Assembly (NCBI RefSeq): GCF_034931365.1
Contig: NZ_JAYGII010000016.1
Location: 8,281 to 72,280, forward strand
Direction of reading: 5' to 3'
Origin: Natronospira elongata
GTDB lineage: Bacteria; Pseudomonadota; Gammaproteobacteria; Natronospirales; Natronospiraceae
Length of the DNA: 64,000 bases
Shown: piece by piece, positions 28,264-36,427 of the stretch
Position numbering within the stretch: the stretch's first letter is position 1
How the letters are laid out: every line of letters begins with the position of its first letter
Translations under genes and position numbers: made by a program
Notes under the pieces: model-generated
What the model was told of the DNA's origin: nothing
What the model saw: the letters and a program-made list of their open reading frames with translations, nothing else
Database searches by the model: none

Positions 28264-30741
28264 TCAGCCATCTCGCCCGGTGCCATGTGCCGGTATCCCT
28301 GGTAAGGGGTTCACGGCCAGTTCTTCACCCTCGAAGTCATCCACGGCGATGATCTCGCTGACCATCTCATCGTAGCGGAGCATGAATTCAAGCTCTTCCT
28401 GATCCAGGATGTCCAGCTCCCCGGCCTGGCGATACTGGTCGGCGGTCGTGGCGTGGGTGATGCGGCCTTCGCGGACTGCCTCTCGAACCCGGCGGTCCAG
28501 CGGCTCGAAACGCTCGGCCATGCCCAGGGCACGTTCCAGCACAGCGATGGCACTGTTCTTGTCGCTGCGATACACGATTTCCGTCAGCCGGTCCCGACTG
28601 GGGTGGTCACTGATCAGACGCTTGGCGATGGCATGACCCAGGGCATCGCTGGGACTGGAAAAACTGCGGCCACGCGGGAAGACCAGGGCTCGTAACAGAC
28701 GCGGGGTCAGCTTGCCCGGGAAATTGCGCAGCAGGCCGTGGAGCTGTTCCTGCAGTTTGTAGATCAGATCACGGCAGGCCCATTCCACGAAGGGCAGGTC
28801 TTCCTTGGGGCGGCCCAGGTCTTCATAACGCTTGAGGACCATGGAGGCCAGGTACATATAGCTGAGCATGTCGCCGAGGCGGGCGGAAATCCGCTCCCGC
28901 TTCTTGAGGGAGCCGCCCAGGGTCAGCATGGAGAAATCGGCCATCAGCCCGAAGGCCGCGCTGAAGCGACTTAGATGCTGGTAATAGCGACGGGTGGGGC
29001 CTTCGGGCGCCGCTGTGCCCCGGCCACGGGTAATGCCGAGCCACAGCGCCCGTACGGCGTTACCCATGGTGAAGCCCAGGTGGCCGAACAGGGCCTGGTC
29101 ATAGTCACGGACGGCCTTGGCCTGGTCTTGCTCACGGGTGGCATGAATTTGTGGCAACACCCAGGGGTGACAGCGGATCGCACCCTGTCCAAAGATGATC
29201 ATGTTGCGGGTCAGGATGTTGGCCCCTTCCACGGTGATCGCGATGGGGATGCTCTGATAGCCACGGGCGAGGGTGTTGCGCGGACCCATGCAGATCCCCT
29301 TGCCGGCCTGAACATCCATGGCATCGTTGCCGACGATGCGGGCCATTTCGGTGACATGGTATTTGAGGATGGCGCCGGCCACCGGGGGCTCTTCACCCTG
29401 GTCGATGGCAGCTGCCGTTACCCGACGGGCGGCGTCCATGGTCCAGCCCAGGCCGCCCATTCGGGCCAGCACTTCCTCGATCCCTTCAAAGCGACCGATG
29501 GGCATGCCGAACTGTCGCCGAACGCGGGCGTAGGCTCCGGTTGAAGCGATCCCGGCCAGGGCGGCGCCGGTGGTGTTGGACGGCAGGGAAATGGCACGGC
29601 CGGCCGACAGGCATTCCATCAGCATGCGCCAACCCTGTCCGGCCATCTTCGGCCCGCCGATGATGTAGTCCAGGGGAATGAACACATCCTCGCCTTCGGT
29701 GGGCCCGTTCTGAAAGGGGATGTTGAGGGGGAAATGTCGGCGCCCGGTGCTCACCCCCGGCAAGTCGGTGGGGATCAGCGCGGCGGTGATGCCATGGTCT
29801 TCGGTCTCGCCCAGCAAGTGCTCCGGGTCATACAGCCGAAAGGCCAGGCCCAGGACCGTGGCCACCGGTGCCAGGGTGATGTAGCGCTTCTGCCAGTTGA
29901 GACGGATGCCGACGATTTCCTCGCCTTGCCACTGGCCCTTGCAGACGATACCGCTGTCGGTCAGGGAGGCCGCATCGGATCCATTGCGGGGACCGGTCAG
30001 ACCGAAACAGGGGATTTCATCACCCTTGGCCAGGCGCGGCAGATAATGATCCTTCTGTTCCTGAGTGCCGTATTTTTCCAGCAACTCGCCCGGGCCCAGG
30101 GAATTGGGCACGGCGATGATGGAGGCTGCGGTGGGGCTGTGGCCCGCTACCCGGCTCAGTACCTCCGACTGGGCCAGGGCGGAAAACTCCAGCCCACCAT
30201 AGGCCTTGGGAATGATCATGGCGAAAAAGCCATTGCGTTTAATGAAATCCCAGGCCTCATGGGGCAGGTCGGCCCATTCATGGGTAATGCGCCACTCATC
30301 CAGCATCGCGCAGAGCTCATTCACCGGCCCATCAAGAAAGGCCTGTTCCTCTTCGCTCAGCTTGCCGGCAGGAGCGCCCACCAGTTTGTCCCAGTCCGGG
30401 CGGCCGGAGAACAATTCGCCTTCCCACCAGACCGTCCCGGCCTCCAGCGCTTCGCGTTCGGTGTCGGACATTTCCGGCATGACCTTGCGGAAGGCCTTGA
30501 GGGCCGGTTTGCTGATCAGCCCGCGACGCAGGGGGCGAACATTCAGTACCAGCGCCAGCAGGAAAAAGATTCCCCAGACAATGCCGCTGCCGACGCCGGG
30601 TTCGGTGTCCAGCAGCCTAACCCCGGTGGAGGCCGCCAGAACGATGCCGATGCCCAGGGTGGTGGCGCCCAGGCTTGCCCCCCGATAAAGCATCAAGGCG
30701 ACGAATAAAAGTAGGACGAGGACAGTGATCAAGGTGAGCAA
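28264..30741 (-). CDS. fadE: acyl-CoA dehydrogenase, FadE type
   Basis: 825 aa, the long membrane-associated form that performs the first step of beta-oxidation (acyl-CoA to trans-2-enoyl-CoA, electrons to ETF). Two N-terminal hydrophobic segments (about residues 1-75) precede the dehydrogenase core. FGLTGPRNGSDAAS lies in the FAD/substrate-binding middle domain, followed by IPLDYIIGGP and the RRQFGMPIGRFEGIEE helix. A 200-residue C-terminal extension is characteristic of FadE. No fad box is obvious in the 244-bp upstream gap. Confidence 0.95.
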   Translation of the reverse strand: MLTLITVLVLLLFVALMLYRGASLGATTLGIGIVLAASTGVRLLDTEPGVGSGIVWGIFFLLALVLNVRPLRRGLISKPALKAFRKVMPEMSDTEREALEAGTVWWEGELFSGRPDWDKLVGAPAGKLSEEEQAFLDGPVNELCAMLDEWRITHEWADLPHEAWDFIKRNGFFAMIIPKAYGGLEFSALAQSEVLSRVAGHSPTAASIIAVPNSLGPGELLEKYGTQEQKDHYLPRLAKGDEIPCFGLTGPRNGSDAASLTDSGIVCKGQWQGEEIVGIRLNWQKRYITLAPVATVLGLAFRLYDPEHLLGETEDHGITAALIPTDLPGVSTGRRHFPLNIPFQNGPTEGEDVFIPLDYIIGGPKMAGQGWRMLMECLSAGRAISLPSNTTGAALAGIASTGAYARVRRQFGMPIGRFEGIEEVLARMGGLGWTMDAARRVTAAAIDQGEEPPVAGAILKYHVTEMARIVGNDAMDVQAGKGICMGPRNTLARGYQSIPIAITVEGANILTRNMIIFGQGAIRCHPWVLPQIHATREQDQAKAVRDYDQALFGHLGFTMGNAVRALWLGITRGRGTAAPEGPTRRYYQHLSRFSAAFGLMADFSMLTLGGSLKKRERISARLGDMLSYMYLASMVLKRYEDLGRPKEDLPFVEWACRDLIYKLQEQLHGLLRNFPGKLTPRLLRALVFPRGRSFSSPSDALGHAIAKRLISDHPSRDRLTEIVYRSDKNSAIAVLERALGMAERFEPLDRRVREAVREGRITHATTADQYRQAGELDILDQEELEFMLRYDEMVSEIIAVDDFEGEELAVNPLPGIPAHGTGRDG

Positions 30742-30985
30742 GGTTCTTCTCCCGATTCAGTCATTGGGTGCTTGGTCCCAATGAAATGGCGGTGGTAGTG
30801 CGCTTGATGATCGCTTCCTGGCGGCCCTCGGCGTGGAGGGGCCAGGGTCAGTTGCCGGTGACGATTTCGATACGGTCCACTATAGTTGTCCTGATAGATG
30901 TAGGAAAGCCCGCCGCTATGTTGCTGGCGATACTTTTACAGGCGCAATGGGCCCGAGTGGTCATGAAACCTACCCTGGGAGAATT

Positions 30986-32062
30986 ATGAGCGACAACGCC
31001 GAGGCCAGACCCAAATTGCTGGTGGCAGACGATTCCAAGGTCATGCGCCTGTCGGCCAAGAAGATTCTCGAGCCAGAGTTTGAACTGGTGGTGGAGCCGG
31101 ATGGGGTTGCCGCATGGGAACGCTTGTCCAAGGAGCGGGATATCCTTGCGCTGTTCTCGGATGTAGGCATGCCCGGCATGGATGGCTATCAACTGCTGGA
31201 GCGAATTCGGTCCAGCGAGGATAGCCTGCTCCAGGCACTGCCGGTGATTATCGTGACCGGCAATGATGAAGAGTCAGCTCGCGACAAGGCCCTTGAGAAG
31301 GGGGCGACGGATTTCATCACCAAGCCATTTGACCGCACCCAACTGTTGGCTCGTGCCCGTGCGCATGCCAGTCATGACCGAATGCGGCGCAGGGCACGGG
31401 AACTGGAAGCCAGTAATGTCGAGGATTCCGTCACCGGACTGGGTAACGCCCGCTATTTCGAAAAGCGCTTGCGTGAAGCCCGGGCCCACTGTTTAAGACA
31501 TGGCTATCCCCTGGCTCTGCTTCGTGTCGATTTGATGGATTTCGAGGCTCTGGTCAAGCGGCGTGGAAAACGGGTGGCTGCCGATGTCCTGCGGGAGGTC
31601 GGTGCTGTCTTGCAGGACAGCCTTCGGGAGGAGGATGTGGTCGCCCGCCTGGGTGGAGCACGCTTTGCCGTGATCTGCCCGGATAATGACCGCAGCGGTG
31701 CCAAGGCCCTGGCGGAGCGTTTGGTCGAGACCCTGGGTGGAACAAAGTTCGCGGCCGAACATCAGGCCACAGTGGCGCCGGTGGCCGGGGTTTACCTTGC
31801 CTCGGACAGCGCCGATGAAAAGCTGGAGGCCATTTACCAGTCCGTTCAGGCGGCTCTGTCCGAGGCCGGTCAGCGTGGGCCTGGAACAGTGATGGTGCAT
31901 CCCCCGACGGCAGAGGCCGAGCCGGACCAGGCGCGCTCAAGAATGGAAGGCGCCCTTTATGATCGCCTGCACAAGATGCTGAGCAGATTGCCGGGTGAGT
32001 CGGCGGATCGCGTCATTGCGCGCCTGCAAGAGGCTTTCGGGGGTAGCCGCGATTCCGCCTGA
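30986..32062 (+). CDS. response regulator with degenerate GGDEF domain (GGARF) retaining an I-site
   Basis: 358 aa from ATG 30986 (GGGAG upstream); longer frames upstream are not conserved-looking. REC domain: D15/D16, acceptor D59 in FSDVGMPGMDG and K113 in TKPF are all present. The GGDEF domain (about 145-300) has GGARF at 223-227 instead of GGDEF/GGEEF, so cyclase activity is not expected. Five residues earlier lies REED (214-217), the RxxD I-site that binds c-di-GMP. This pattern fits a phosphorylation-linked c-di-GMP receptor; that is inference. A short helical tail ends the protein. Divergent from fadE. Confidence 0.85.
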   Translation: MSDNAEARPKLLVADDSKVMRLSAKKILEPEFELVVEPDGVAAWERLSKERDILALFSDVGMPGMDGYQLLERIRSSEDSLLQALPVIIVTGNDEESARDKALEKGATDFITKPFDRTQLLARARAHASHDRMRRRARELEASNVEDSVTGLGNARYFEKRLREARAHCLRHGYPLALLRVDLMDFEALVKRRGKRVAADVLREVGAVLQDSLREEDVVARLGGARFAVICPDNDRSGAKALAERLVETLGGTKFAAEHQATVAPVAGVYLASDSADEKLEAIYQSVQAALSEAGQRGPGTVMVHPPTAEAEPDQARSRMEGALYDRLHKMLSRLPGESADRVIARLQEAFGGSRDSA

Positions 32063-32077
32063 AACCGAGCCTGAAAC

Positions 32078-32114
32078 AAAAAAGCCCCGGCGGAGCCTAT
32101 TGGCTCGCCGGGGC
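32078..32114 (-). terminator. terminator of mdh
   Basis: GCCCCGGCGGAGCC / GGCTCGCCGGGGC hairpin, followed on the minus strand by six T. It lies 20 bp beyond the mdh stop and also just after the plus-strand regulator. Confidence 0.9.
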
Positions 32115-32133
32115 CTGTCGTGGGCAATGGCGC

Positions 32134-33108
32134 TTACAGCAGTTCCTTGACGCCTTCGCGCTCCTCGCGCAGCTCCTCTTCGGTCAGGGTCATGCGCTCA
32201 CGGCTGAATGCATCGATTTCCAGACCCTGGACGATCTCGTAGTCGCCGTTCTTGCAGGTCACCGGGAATGAGTAGATGACGCCTTCCTTGATGCCGTAGC
32301 TGCCATCACTGGGCACGGCCATGCTCACCCATTTGCCGTCACTGCCAAGATGCCAGTCGCGGATATGATCGATGGCCGCCGACGCCGCGGACGCGGCAGA
32401 CGAGGCACCCCGGGCCTTGATGATGGCGGCACCACGCTGCTGCACCGTGGGGATGAAATCATCCCGGTACCAGCCCTGGTCCACCAGTTCCGGGGCGGCT
32501 TTGCCGTCCACGCTGCAGTGGGCGATGTCCGGGTATTGGGTGGCGGAGTGGTTACCCCAGATGATCATGCCATCGATCCGGGTGTGGTGCTTGCCCGTCT
32601 TCTCGGCCAGTTGTGCCAGCGCCCGGTTGTGGTCCAGGCGGGTCATGGCGGTGAAGTTGCGCGGGTCCAGATCCGGGGCGTTGGCCTGGGCAATGAGGGC
32701 ATTGGTGTTGGCCGGGTTGCCAACCACCAGCACCTTCACGTCGCGGCTGGCATGATCGTTCAGTGCCTTGCCCTGAGGTCCGAAGATCTTGCCATTTTCC
32801 TTCAGCAGGTCCTTGCGCTCCATTCCCGGCCCGCGGGGCTTGGCCCCCACCAGCAGGGCGAAATCCGTGTCCTTGAAGCCCACGTTGGCGTCATCGGTGG
32901 TGACGATGTCGTGGAGCAGGGGGAATGCACAGTCCTCCAGCTCCATGGCGACCCCCTTGAGGGCGTCCATGGCGGGCGGGATCTCCAGCAGCTGGAGAAT
33001 GACCGGCTGATCCTTGCCGAGCATGTCCCCGGACGCGATGCGGAAGGCCAGGGCGTAGCCGATCTGGCCGGCAGCGCCGGTAATGGTGACGCGAAGCGGT
33101 TTTTTCAT
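32134..33108 (-). CDS. mdh: malate dehydrogenase (cytosolic-type)
   Basis: 324 aa, NAD-dependent oxidation of malate to oxaloacetate in the TCA cycle. NAD motif TGAAGQIGYALAFRIASG at residues 10-27. The arginine-bearing substrate loop KPRGPGMERKDLL and VVGNPANTNALI follow. TRLDHNRAL and WGNHSATQYPD carry the catalytic aspartate and histidine. This is the longer 'eukaryotic cytosolic-like' class found in many proteobacteria, not the E. coli class. The promoter side contains a strong GC palindrome (see 33171-33240). Confidence 0.95.
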   Translation of the reverse strand: MKKPLRVTITGAAGQIGYALAFRIASGDMLGKDQPVILQLLEIPPAMDALKGVAMELEDCAFPLLHDIVTTDDANVGFKDTDFALLVGAKPRGPGMERKDLLKENGKIFGPQGKALNDHASRDVKVLVVGNPANTNALIAQANAPDLDPRNFTAMTRLDHNRALAQLAEKTGKHHTRIDGMIIWGNHSATQYPDIAHCSVDGKAAPELVDQGWYRDDFIPTVQQRGAAIIKARGASSAASAASAAIDHIRDWHLGSDGKWVSMAVPSDGSYGIKEGVIYSFPVTCKNGDYEIVQGLEIDAFSRERMTLTEEELREEREGVKELL

Positions 33109-33170
33109 GGTTGGCTCCCTGAATCTCGAATTGGGATGGATTGGGACTGGATTCGGCTTGCGCAGGCGCT

Positions 33171-33240
33171 CCGGCCGCCGCCCGGGCGGCGGCCGGCCTG
33201 CCGATGGCGCGCCATTCTAACAGGAGCGGCAATGGCGCGC
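33171..33240. repeat. stacked GC palindromes upstream of mdh
   Basis: A perfect 26-bp palindrome occupies 33171-33196 (arm CCGGCCGCCGCCC). Beyond it, 10-bp arms GCGCGCCATT (33207-33216) and AATGGCGCGC (33231-33240) form a second hairpin, and TGGCGCGCCA (33205-33214) is itself palindromic. They would lie in the mdh 5' region. Confidence 0.75.
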
Positions 33241-33312
33241 TGAACCGGCCCCGTGCTCTCGTCCTGGGCTGCGTCCACCCGGGGTTTCCCAAAAAAATCT
33301 TCTTCCGCCCCC

Positions 33313-33350
33313 TTGCAATTCTTCGATTGAGTGTTATAGTTAACTACAAC
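33313..33350 (+). promoter_or_regulatory. promoter and GntR (YtrA-type) operator of the ABC operon
   Basis: A -35-like TTGCAA (33313-33318) and -10-like TATAGT (33335-33340) are 16 bp apart. The 18-bp dyad GTTATAGTTAACTACAAC (33333-33350) has 16 of 18 positions symmetric and covers the -10. The GntR-family regulator encoded at 33761 is the likely ligand, giving autoregulation of the operon. The assignment is inferred from position and symmetry. Confidence 0.65.
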
Positions 33351-33383
33351 AGCAAACTGGGCAGATGCCCCAGGAGGTGGAAA

Positions 33384-33713
33384 ATGACGATCCGTAACGC
33401 AACAACGCTGTTTGCTGCCCTGGCTATGGCCACGGGCGTTTTGGTCACCGTCCCCGCTGCTGCCGGCACCGGGATTGAATTTGAGCGCAGCTCGCCGAGT
33501 GAGCTTTTCGCCAGCGATCTGAGCGTCGATCGGGCGCAGTTGGCGGCTGAATTGATGGAAAGTCTGCGTGAGAGCGGCTCGCGTCTGGATCAGGTGCAAG
33601 TCCGCGAACAGCTGGCCGAAGCCCCGCGTGACGGGGACTCCGAGCCCTGCGAAGCCATCGAAGACGAGGATGGACTGGTCGGTGGACTGGTGATGTACAT
33701 CGGTAACCGTTAA
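33384..33713 (+). CDS. small exported protein leading the GntR/ABC operon
   Basis: 109 aa from ATG 33384, with a strong AGGAGG upstream. Residues 1-27 form a signal peptide ending VPAAAG. The mature part is acidic and helical (LSVDRAQLAAELMESLRESG) and ends in a short hydrophobic VGGLVMYIG. I do not recognise it. It is first behind the operator and 47 bp before the GntR gene, so it is likely co-regulated with the transporter. Confidence 0.65.
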   Translation: MTIRNATTLFAALAMATGVLVTVPAAAGTGIEFERSSPSELFASDLSVDRAQLAAELMESLRESGSRLDQVQVREQLAEAPRDGDSEPCEAIEDEDGLVGGLVMYIGNR

Positions 33714-33760
33714 TGTAAGGCAGTAGAGCCCGCAAGGCTGGCCCCAACCGAGGCAGCACC

Positions 33761-34129
33761 ATGGACCAAGAGTGGAATGACAATCAGCCGATCTACCGCC
33801 AGCTTCGAGACAGAGTGGTGGACATGATCCTGGAGGGCGTCCTCGCCGAGGGTGACGCCCTCCCCTCGGTCCGCAATGTGGCGACCGAGTACCAGATCAA
33901 TCCGCTCACCGTGCTCAAGGCCTACCAGGCCCTGCAGGACGAGGCATTGGTGGACAAGCGCCGGGGGCGAGGCATGTTCGTGCGCGATGGGGCCGTATCC
34001 CGTCTGCGCGAATCCGAACGTCAGCAGTTTCTCGAGCAGGAATGGCCGCAGATTCTCGAGCGCATCGAGCGACTCGGCCTGGATCCGGAGAAACTGCTGT
34101 CCGCGGGGAATAGGGAGCGACAATCATGA
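33761..34129 (+). CDS. GntR family transcriptional regulator, YtrA subfamily
   Basis: 122 aa. An N-terminal winged helix (IYRQLRDRVVDMILEGVLAEGDALPSVR at residues 9-36, NPLTVLKAYQALQ at 47-59, then the wing RRGRGMFV) is followed by only about 45 residues of helical dimerisation region, the length expected of YtrA-type regulators. These regulators usually control an adjacent ABC transporter, which matches the next two genes. Overlaps the ATPase start by 4 bp. Confidence 0.9.
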   Translation: MDQEWNDNQPIYRQLRDRVVDMILEGVLAEGDALPSVRNVATEYQINPLTVLKAYQALQDEALVDKRRGRGMFVRDGAVSRLRESERQQFLEQEWPQILERIERLGLDPEKLLSAGNRERQS

Positions 34130-35004
34130 GCGCCGTCATCAAGGCAAGCAATCTGAGCAAGCATTATGGGCGGACCGAGGCCCTGAGTGGCCTGGACTTC
34201 GAAATCCAGCCCGGTTCCATTGTCGGCCTGATCGGGCCCAATGGCGCCGGCAAGACCACCGCGCTCAAGGCCATTCTCGGCCTGACCCGCTTTGACGGGG
34301 AGCTGGAGGTCATGGGCCAGGATCCTCGCCAGGCCCGGCATCAGTTGATGCGCGATGTCTGTTTCATCGCCGATGTGGCTGTTCTGCCCCGCTGGCTCAA
34401 GGTCTGGCAGGCCCTGGATTTCGTCGAGGGTGTGCATCCCCGCTTTGACCGTGAACGAGCCGAGGCCTTTCTCGCCCGAACCGAGATTCGGCGCGATCGC
34501 AAGGTCGGCCAGCTCTCCAAAGGCATGATCACCCAGTTGCACCTGGCCCTGATCATGGCCATTGATGCCCGTCTGCTGGTTCTGGACGAGCCCACGCTGG
34601 GTCTGGATATTCTCTATCGCAAGGCCTTCTATGACCATCTTCTGAATGATTACTTTGATGGTGATCGCACCATTCTCGTTACCACCCACCAGGTGGAAGA
34701 GATCGAGAAAATTCTGACCCATGTCATGTTCATCAAGGCAGGGAAGCTGGTGCTTGATGAGGAAATGGAAACGTTACCCAAACGATTCAGCGAGGTTCTG
34801 GTCAAGCCGGCTGATGCCGACAGGGCCCGTGAGATGAATCCCCTGCATGAACGGGAATTGCTGGGTCGTCACCTGTTCCTGTTTGAGGAGCAGCCGCGGG
34901 AGCGGCTCGCGGAGCTGGGGGAGATCCATAATCCGGGTATCGCCGACATTTTCGTTGCCAAGATGGGCAAGGGTCCGGCAACCGCCGGGGAGGTGCAGTC
35001 ATGA
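34126..35004 (+). CDS. ABC transporter ATP-binding protein
   Basis: 292 aa. Walker A GPNGAGKT at residues 37-44, signature LSKGM, Walker B LLVLDEP followed by TLGLD, and the H-loop TTHQVEE. The C-terminal 70 residues form an extra domain seen in ABC-2 type ATPases of the YtrB/CcmA class. Partners with the permease that follows (ATGA overlap). The substrate could be an antimicrobial or envelope compound, as for related GntR-linked systems; this is inference. Confidence 0.92.
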   Translation: MSAVIKASNLSKHYGRTEALSGLDFEIQPGSIVGLIGPNGAGKTTALKAILGLTRFDGELEVMGQDPRQARHQLMRDVCFIADVAVLPRWLKVWQALDFVEGVHPRFDRERAEAFLARTEIRRDRKVGQLSKGMITQLHLALIMAIDARLLVLDEPTLGLDILYRKAFYDHLLNDYFDGDRTILVTTHQVEEIEKILTHVMFIKAGKLVLDEEMETLPKRFSEVLVKPADADRAREMNPLHERELLGRHLFLFEEQPRERLAELGEIHNPGIADIFVAKMGKGPATAGEVQS

Positions 35005-35909
35005 ATCAATTGCATGCCATGTACAGCCTCATCCGGCGCGAGCTGTGGGAACACAAGTCCCTGTGGATTGCGCCTGCCGTGACCGCAGCACTGTTTCTGG
35101 TGGCCTCGGTCTGGGGTTTCATCAGCCTGGTGAGCAATCCCACCGCGGTGGAACAATTCAATCAGCATGTCTTGCCGCAGATGACGGGTGACCGGGCCTT
35201 TGATGTTGCCCACGGCATGACACGGGCCAGTGCCTTCACGATTTACGCCGTCATGGTGGTCGTGTTGTTCTTCTATGCCCTCGACTGCCTCTACAGTGAA
35301 CGCCGTGACCGCAGTATTCTGTTTTGGCGGTCGCTGCCGGTCTCGGACACCCTGACCGTATTGTCCAAGTTGTTGGTGGTCCTGCTGGTGGCACCGGTAA
35401 TTGTGCTGCTGGTGGGGCTGGCGCTGGAGGTTCTTGGCTTGTTACTCGCGCCCATTCTCGTCATGGGTACGGACATGAGTTTCGGCGATTATCTGCAGCC
35501 ACTGGCCGCCCTGTCTGCATTGTTCGGCATGCTGGGCGATATGTGGTTGCTTGGCCTCTGGTTCCTGCCCTACTTCGGTTGGCTGTTCCTGGTCTCGGCC
35601 TGGGCCCGCAAGGCCGCCTTTCTGTGGGCGGTGCTCCCGCCCCTGGGTGTGGCCTTGGTGGAGTGGGTGGCGCTCAGTTCCAGGGAGTTCCTGAAGATGA
35701 TCGGGCATCATATCTCCCTGCCTTTCCAGAACGCCCAGCAACAGGACTTTGGTTTCCGCACCGGCGACCTGAATGTGGAGGCCTCCGCCGCCGAGATCAC
35801 CGGTCTGGCCGGGTTTGCCGAGCCTGCTTTCTGGATTGGTCTGGCGGTGGGCGTGGCATTCATTGCCGCAGCGGTCGCCATCCGCCGTTATCGCGGCGAG
35901 ACTGCCTGA
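35001..35909 (+). CDS. ABC-2 type transporter permease
   Basis: 302 aa with about six membrane segments: near residues 22-42, 75-95, 120-150, 170-190, 196-222 and 272-295. A large loop after the first segment contains VEQFNQHVLPQM. No family-specific catalytic motif. Last gene of the operon, followed by a strong terminator at 35941-35970. Confidence 0.88.
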   Translation: MNQLHAMYSLIRRELWEHKSLWIAPAVTAALFLVASVWGFISLVSNPTAVEQFNQHVLPQMTGDRAFDVAHGMTRASAFTIYAVMVVVLFFYALDCLYSERRDRSILFWRSLPVSDTLTVLSKLLVVLLVAPVIVLLVGLALEVLGLLLAPILVMGTDMSFGDYLQPLAALSALFGMLGDMWLLGLWFLPYFGWLFLVSAWARKAAFLWAVLPPLGVALVEWVALSSREFLKMIGHHISLPFQNAQQQDFGFRTGDLNVEASAAEITGLAGFAEPAFWIGLAVGVAFIAAAVAIRRYRGETA

Positions 35910-35940
35910 GCCGGCCGTTCACAAGCCATTAAGGAATAAG

Positions 35941-35970
35941 AAAAACCCGCTTCTCCGGAAGCGGGTTTTT
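35941..35970. terminator. bidirectional terminator after ABC operon
   Basis: AAAAACCCGCTTC / GAAGCGGGTTTTT hairpin with A and T runs on both sides, 31 bp after the permease stop. It also serves the minus-strand gene ending at 35989. Confidence 0.95.
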
Positions 35971-35988
35971 CTTATTCGGCTTTCCCCT

Positions 35989-36381
35989 TTAGCCCTCTGG
36001 AGGCTGCTCCATCCAGGCGCGACTGAACCAGACTGCCAATACCGCTGCAAAATACTGCAGGCTGATCCAGCTCTGTTGCGCCTGATCGGCACCGTTGGCC
36101 TCAAGAAGCTGCAGGAAGGGCCAGCCGAGAAAGGCGAAGGCGATGGTCAGCAGCCAATGGCTTTCCTCTCCCCCCTGGTAATAATGACGGCCATGATTGA
36201 AACTCAGCGCGCCGCAGACGAGGCCGGCTGCCAGGGCCCAGACATGGAGCTGTTCCTGCTGCAGGGCCAGCGCTGCAATCAGCAGCAGCGGCAGGGCAAA
36301 AAGCCAGCCCCAGCGCCGGCCCAGGGCGATGAGCTGGTGGATCCACTGACGATGTCTAGTCTGGCTGGGCCTTCTCGGCAT
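35989..36381 (-). CDS. small membrane protein, unknown
   Basis: 130 aa from the ATG at 36379-36381, with an AGAG-like ribosome site. Longer in-frame starts up to 36492 would overlap the divergent transporter gene. Four hydrophobic segments (WGWLFALPLLLIAALAL, VWALAAGLVCGALSF, HWLLTIAFAFLGWPF and SLQYFAAVLAVWF) suggest an integral membrane protein with a central HGRHYYQGGEE loop. No named family recognised. Confidence 0.55.
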   Translation of the reverse strand: MPRRPSQTRHRQWIHQLIALGRRWGWLFALPLLLIAALALQQEQLHVWALAAGLVCGALSFNHGRHYYQGGEESHWLLTIAFAFLGWPFLQLLEANGADQAQQSWISLQYFAAVLAVWFSRAWMEQPPEG

Positions 36382-36427
36382 TCGGCTACTCTGAAACAGG
36401 GCTTCCTCACAGGCTATCATTGCAGTC

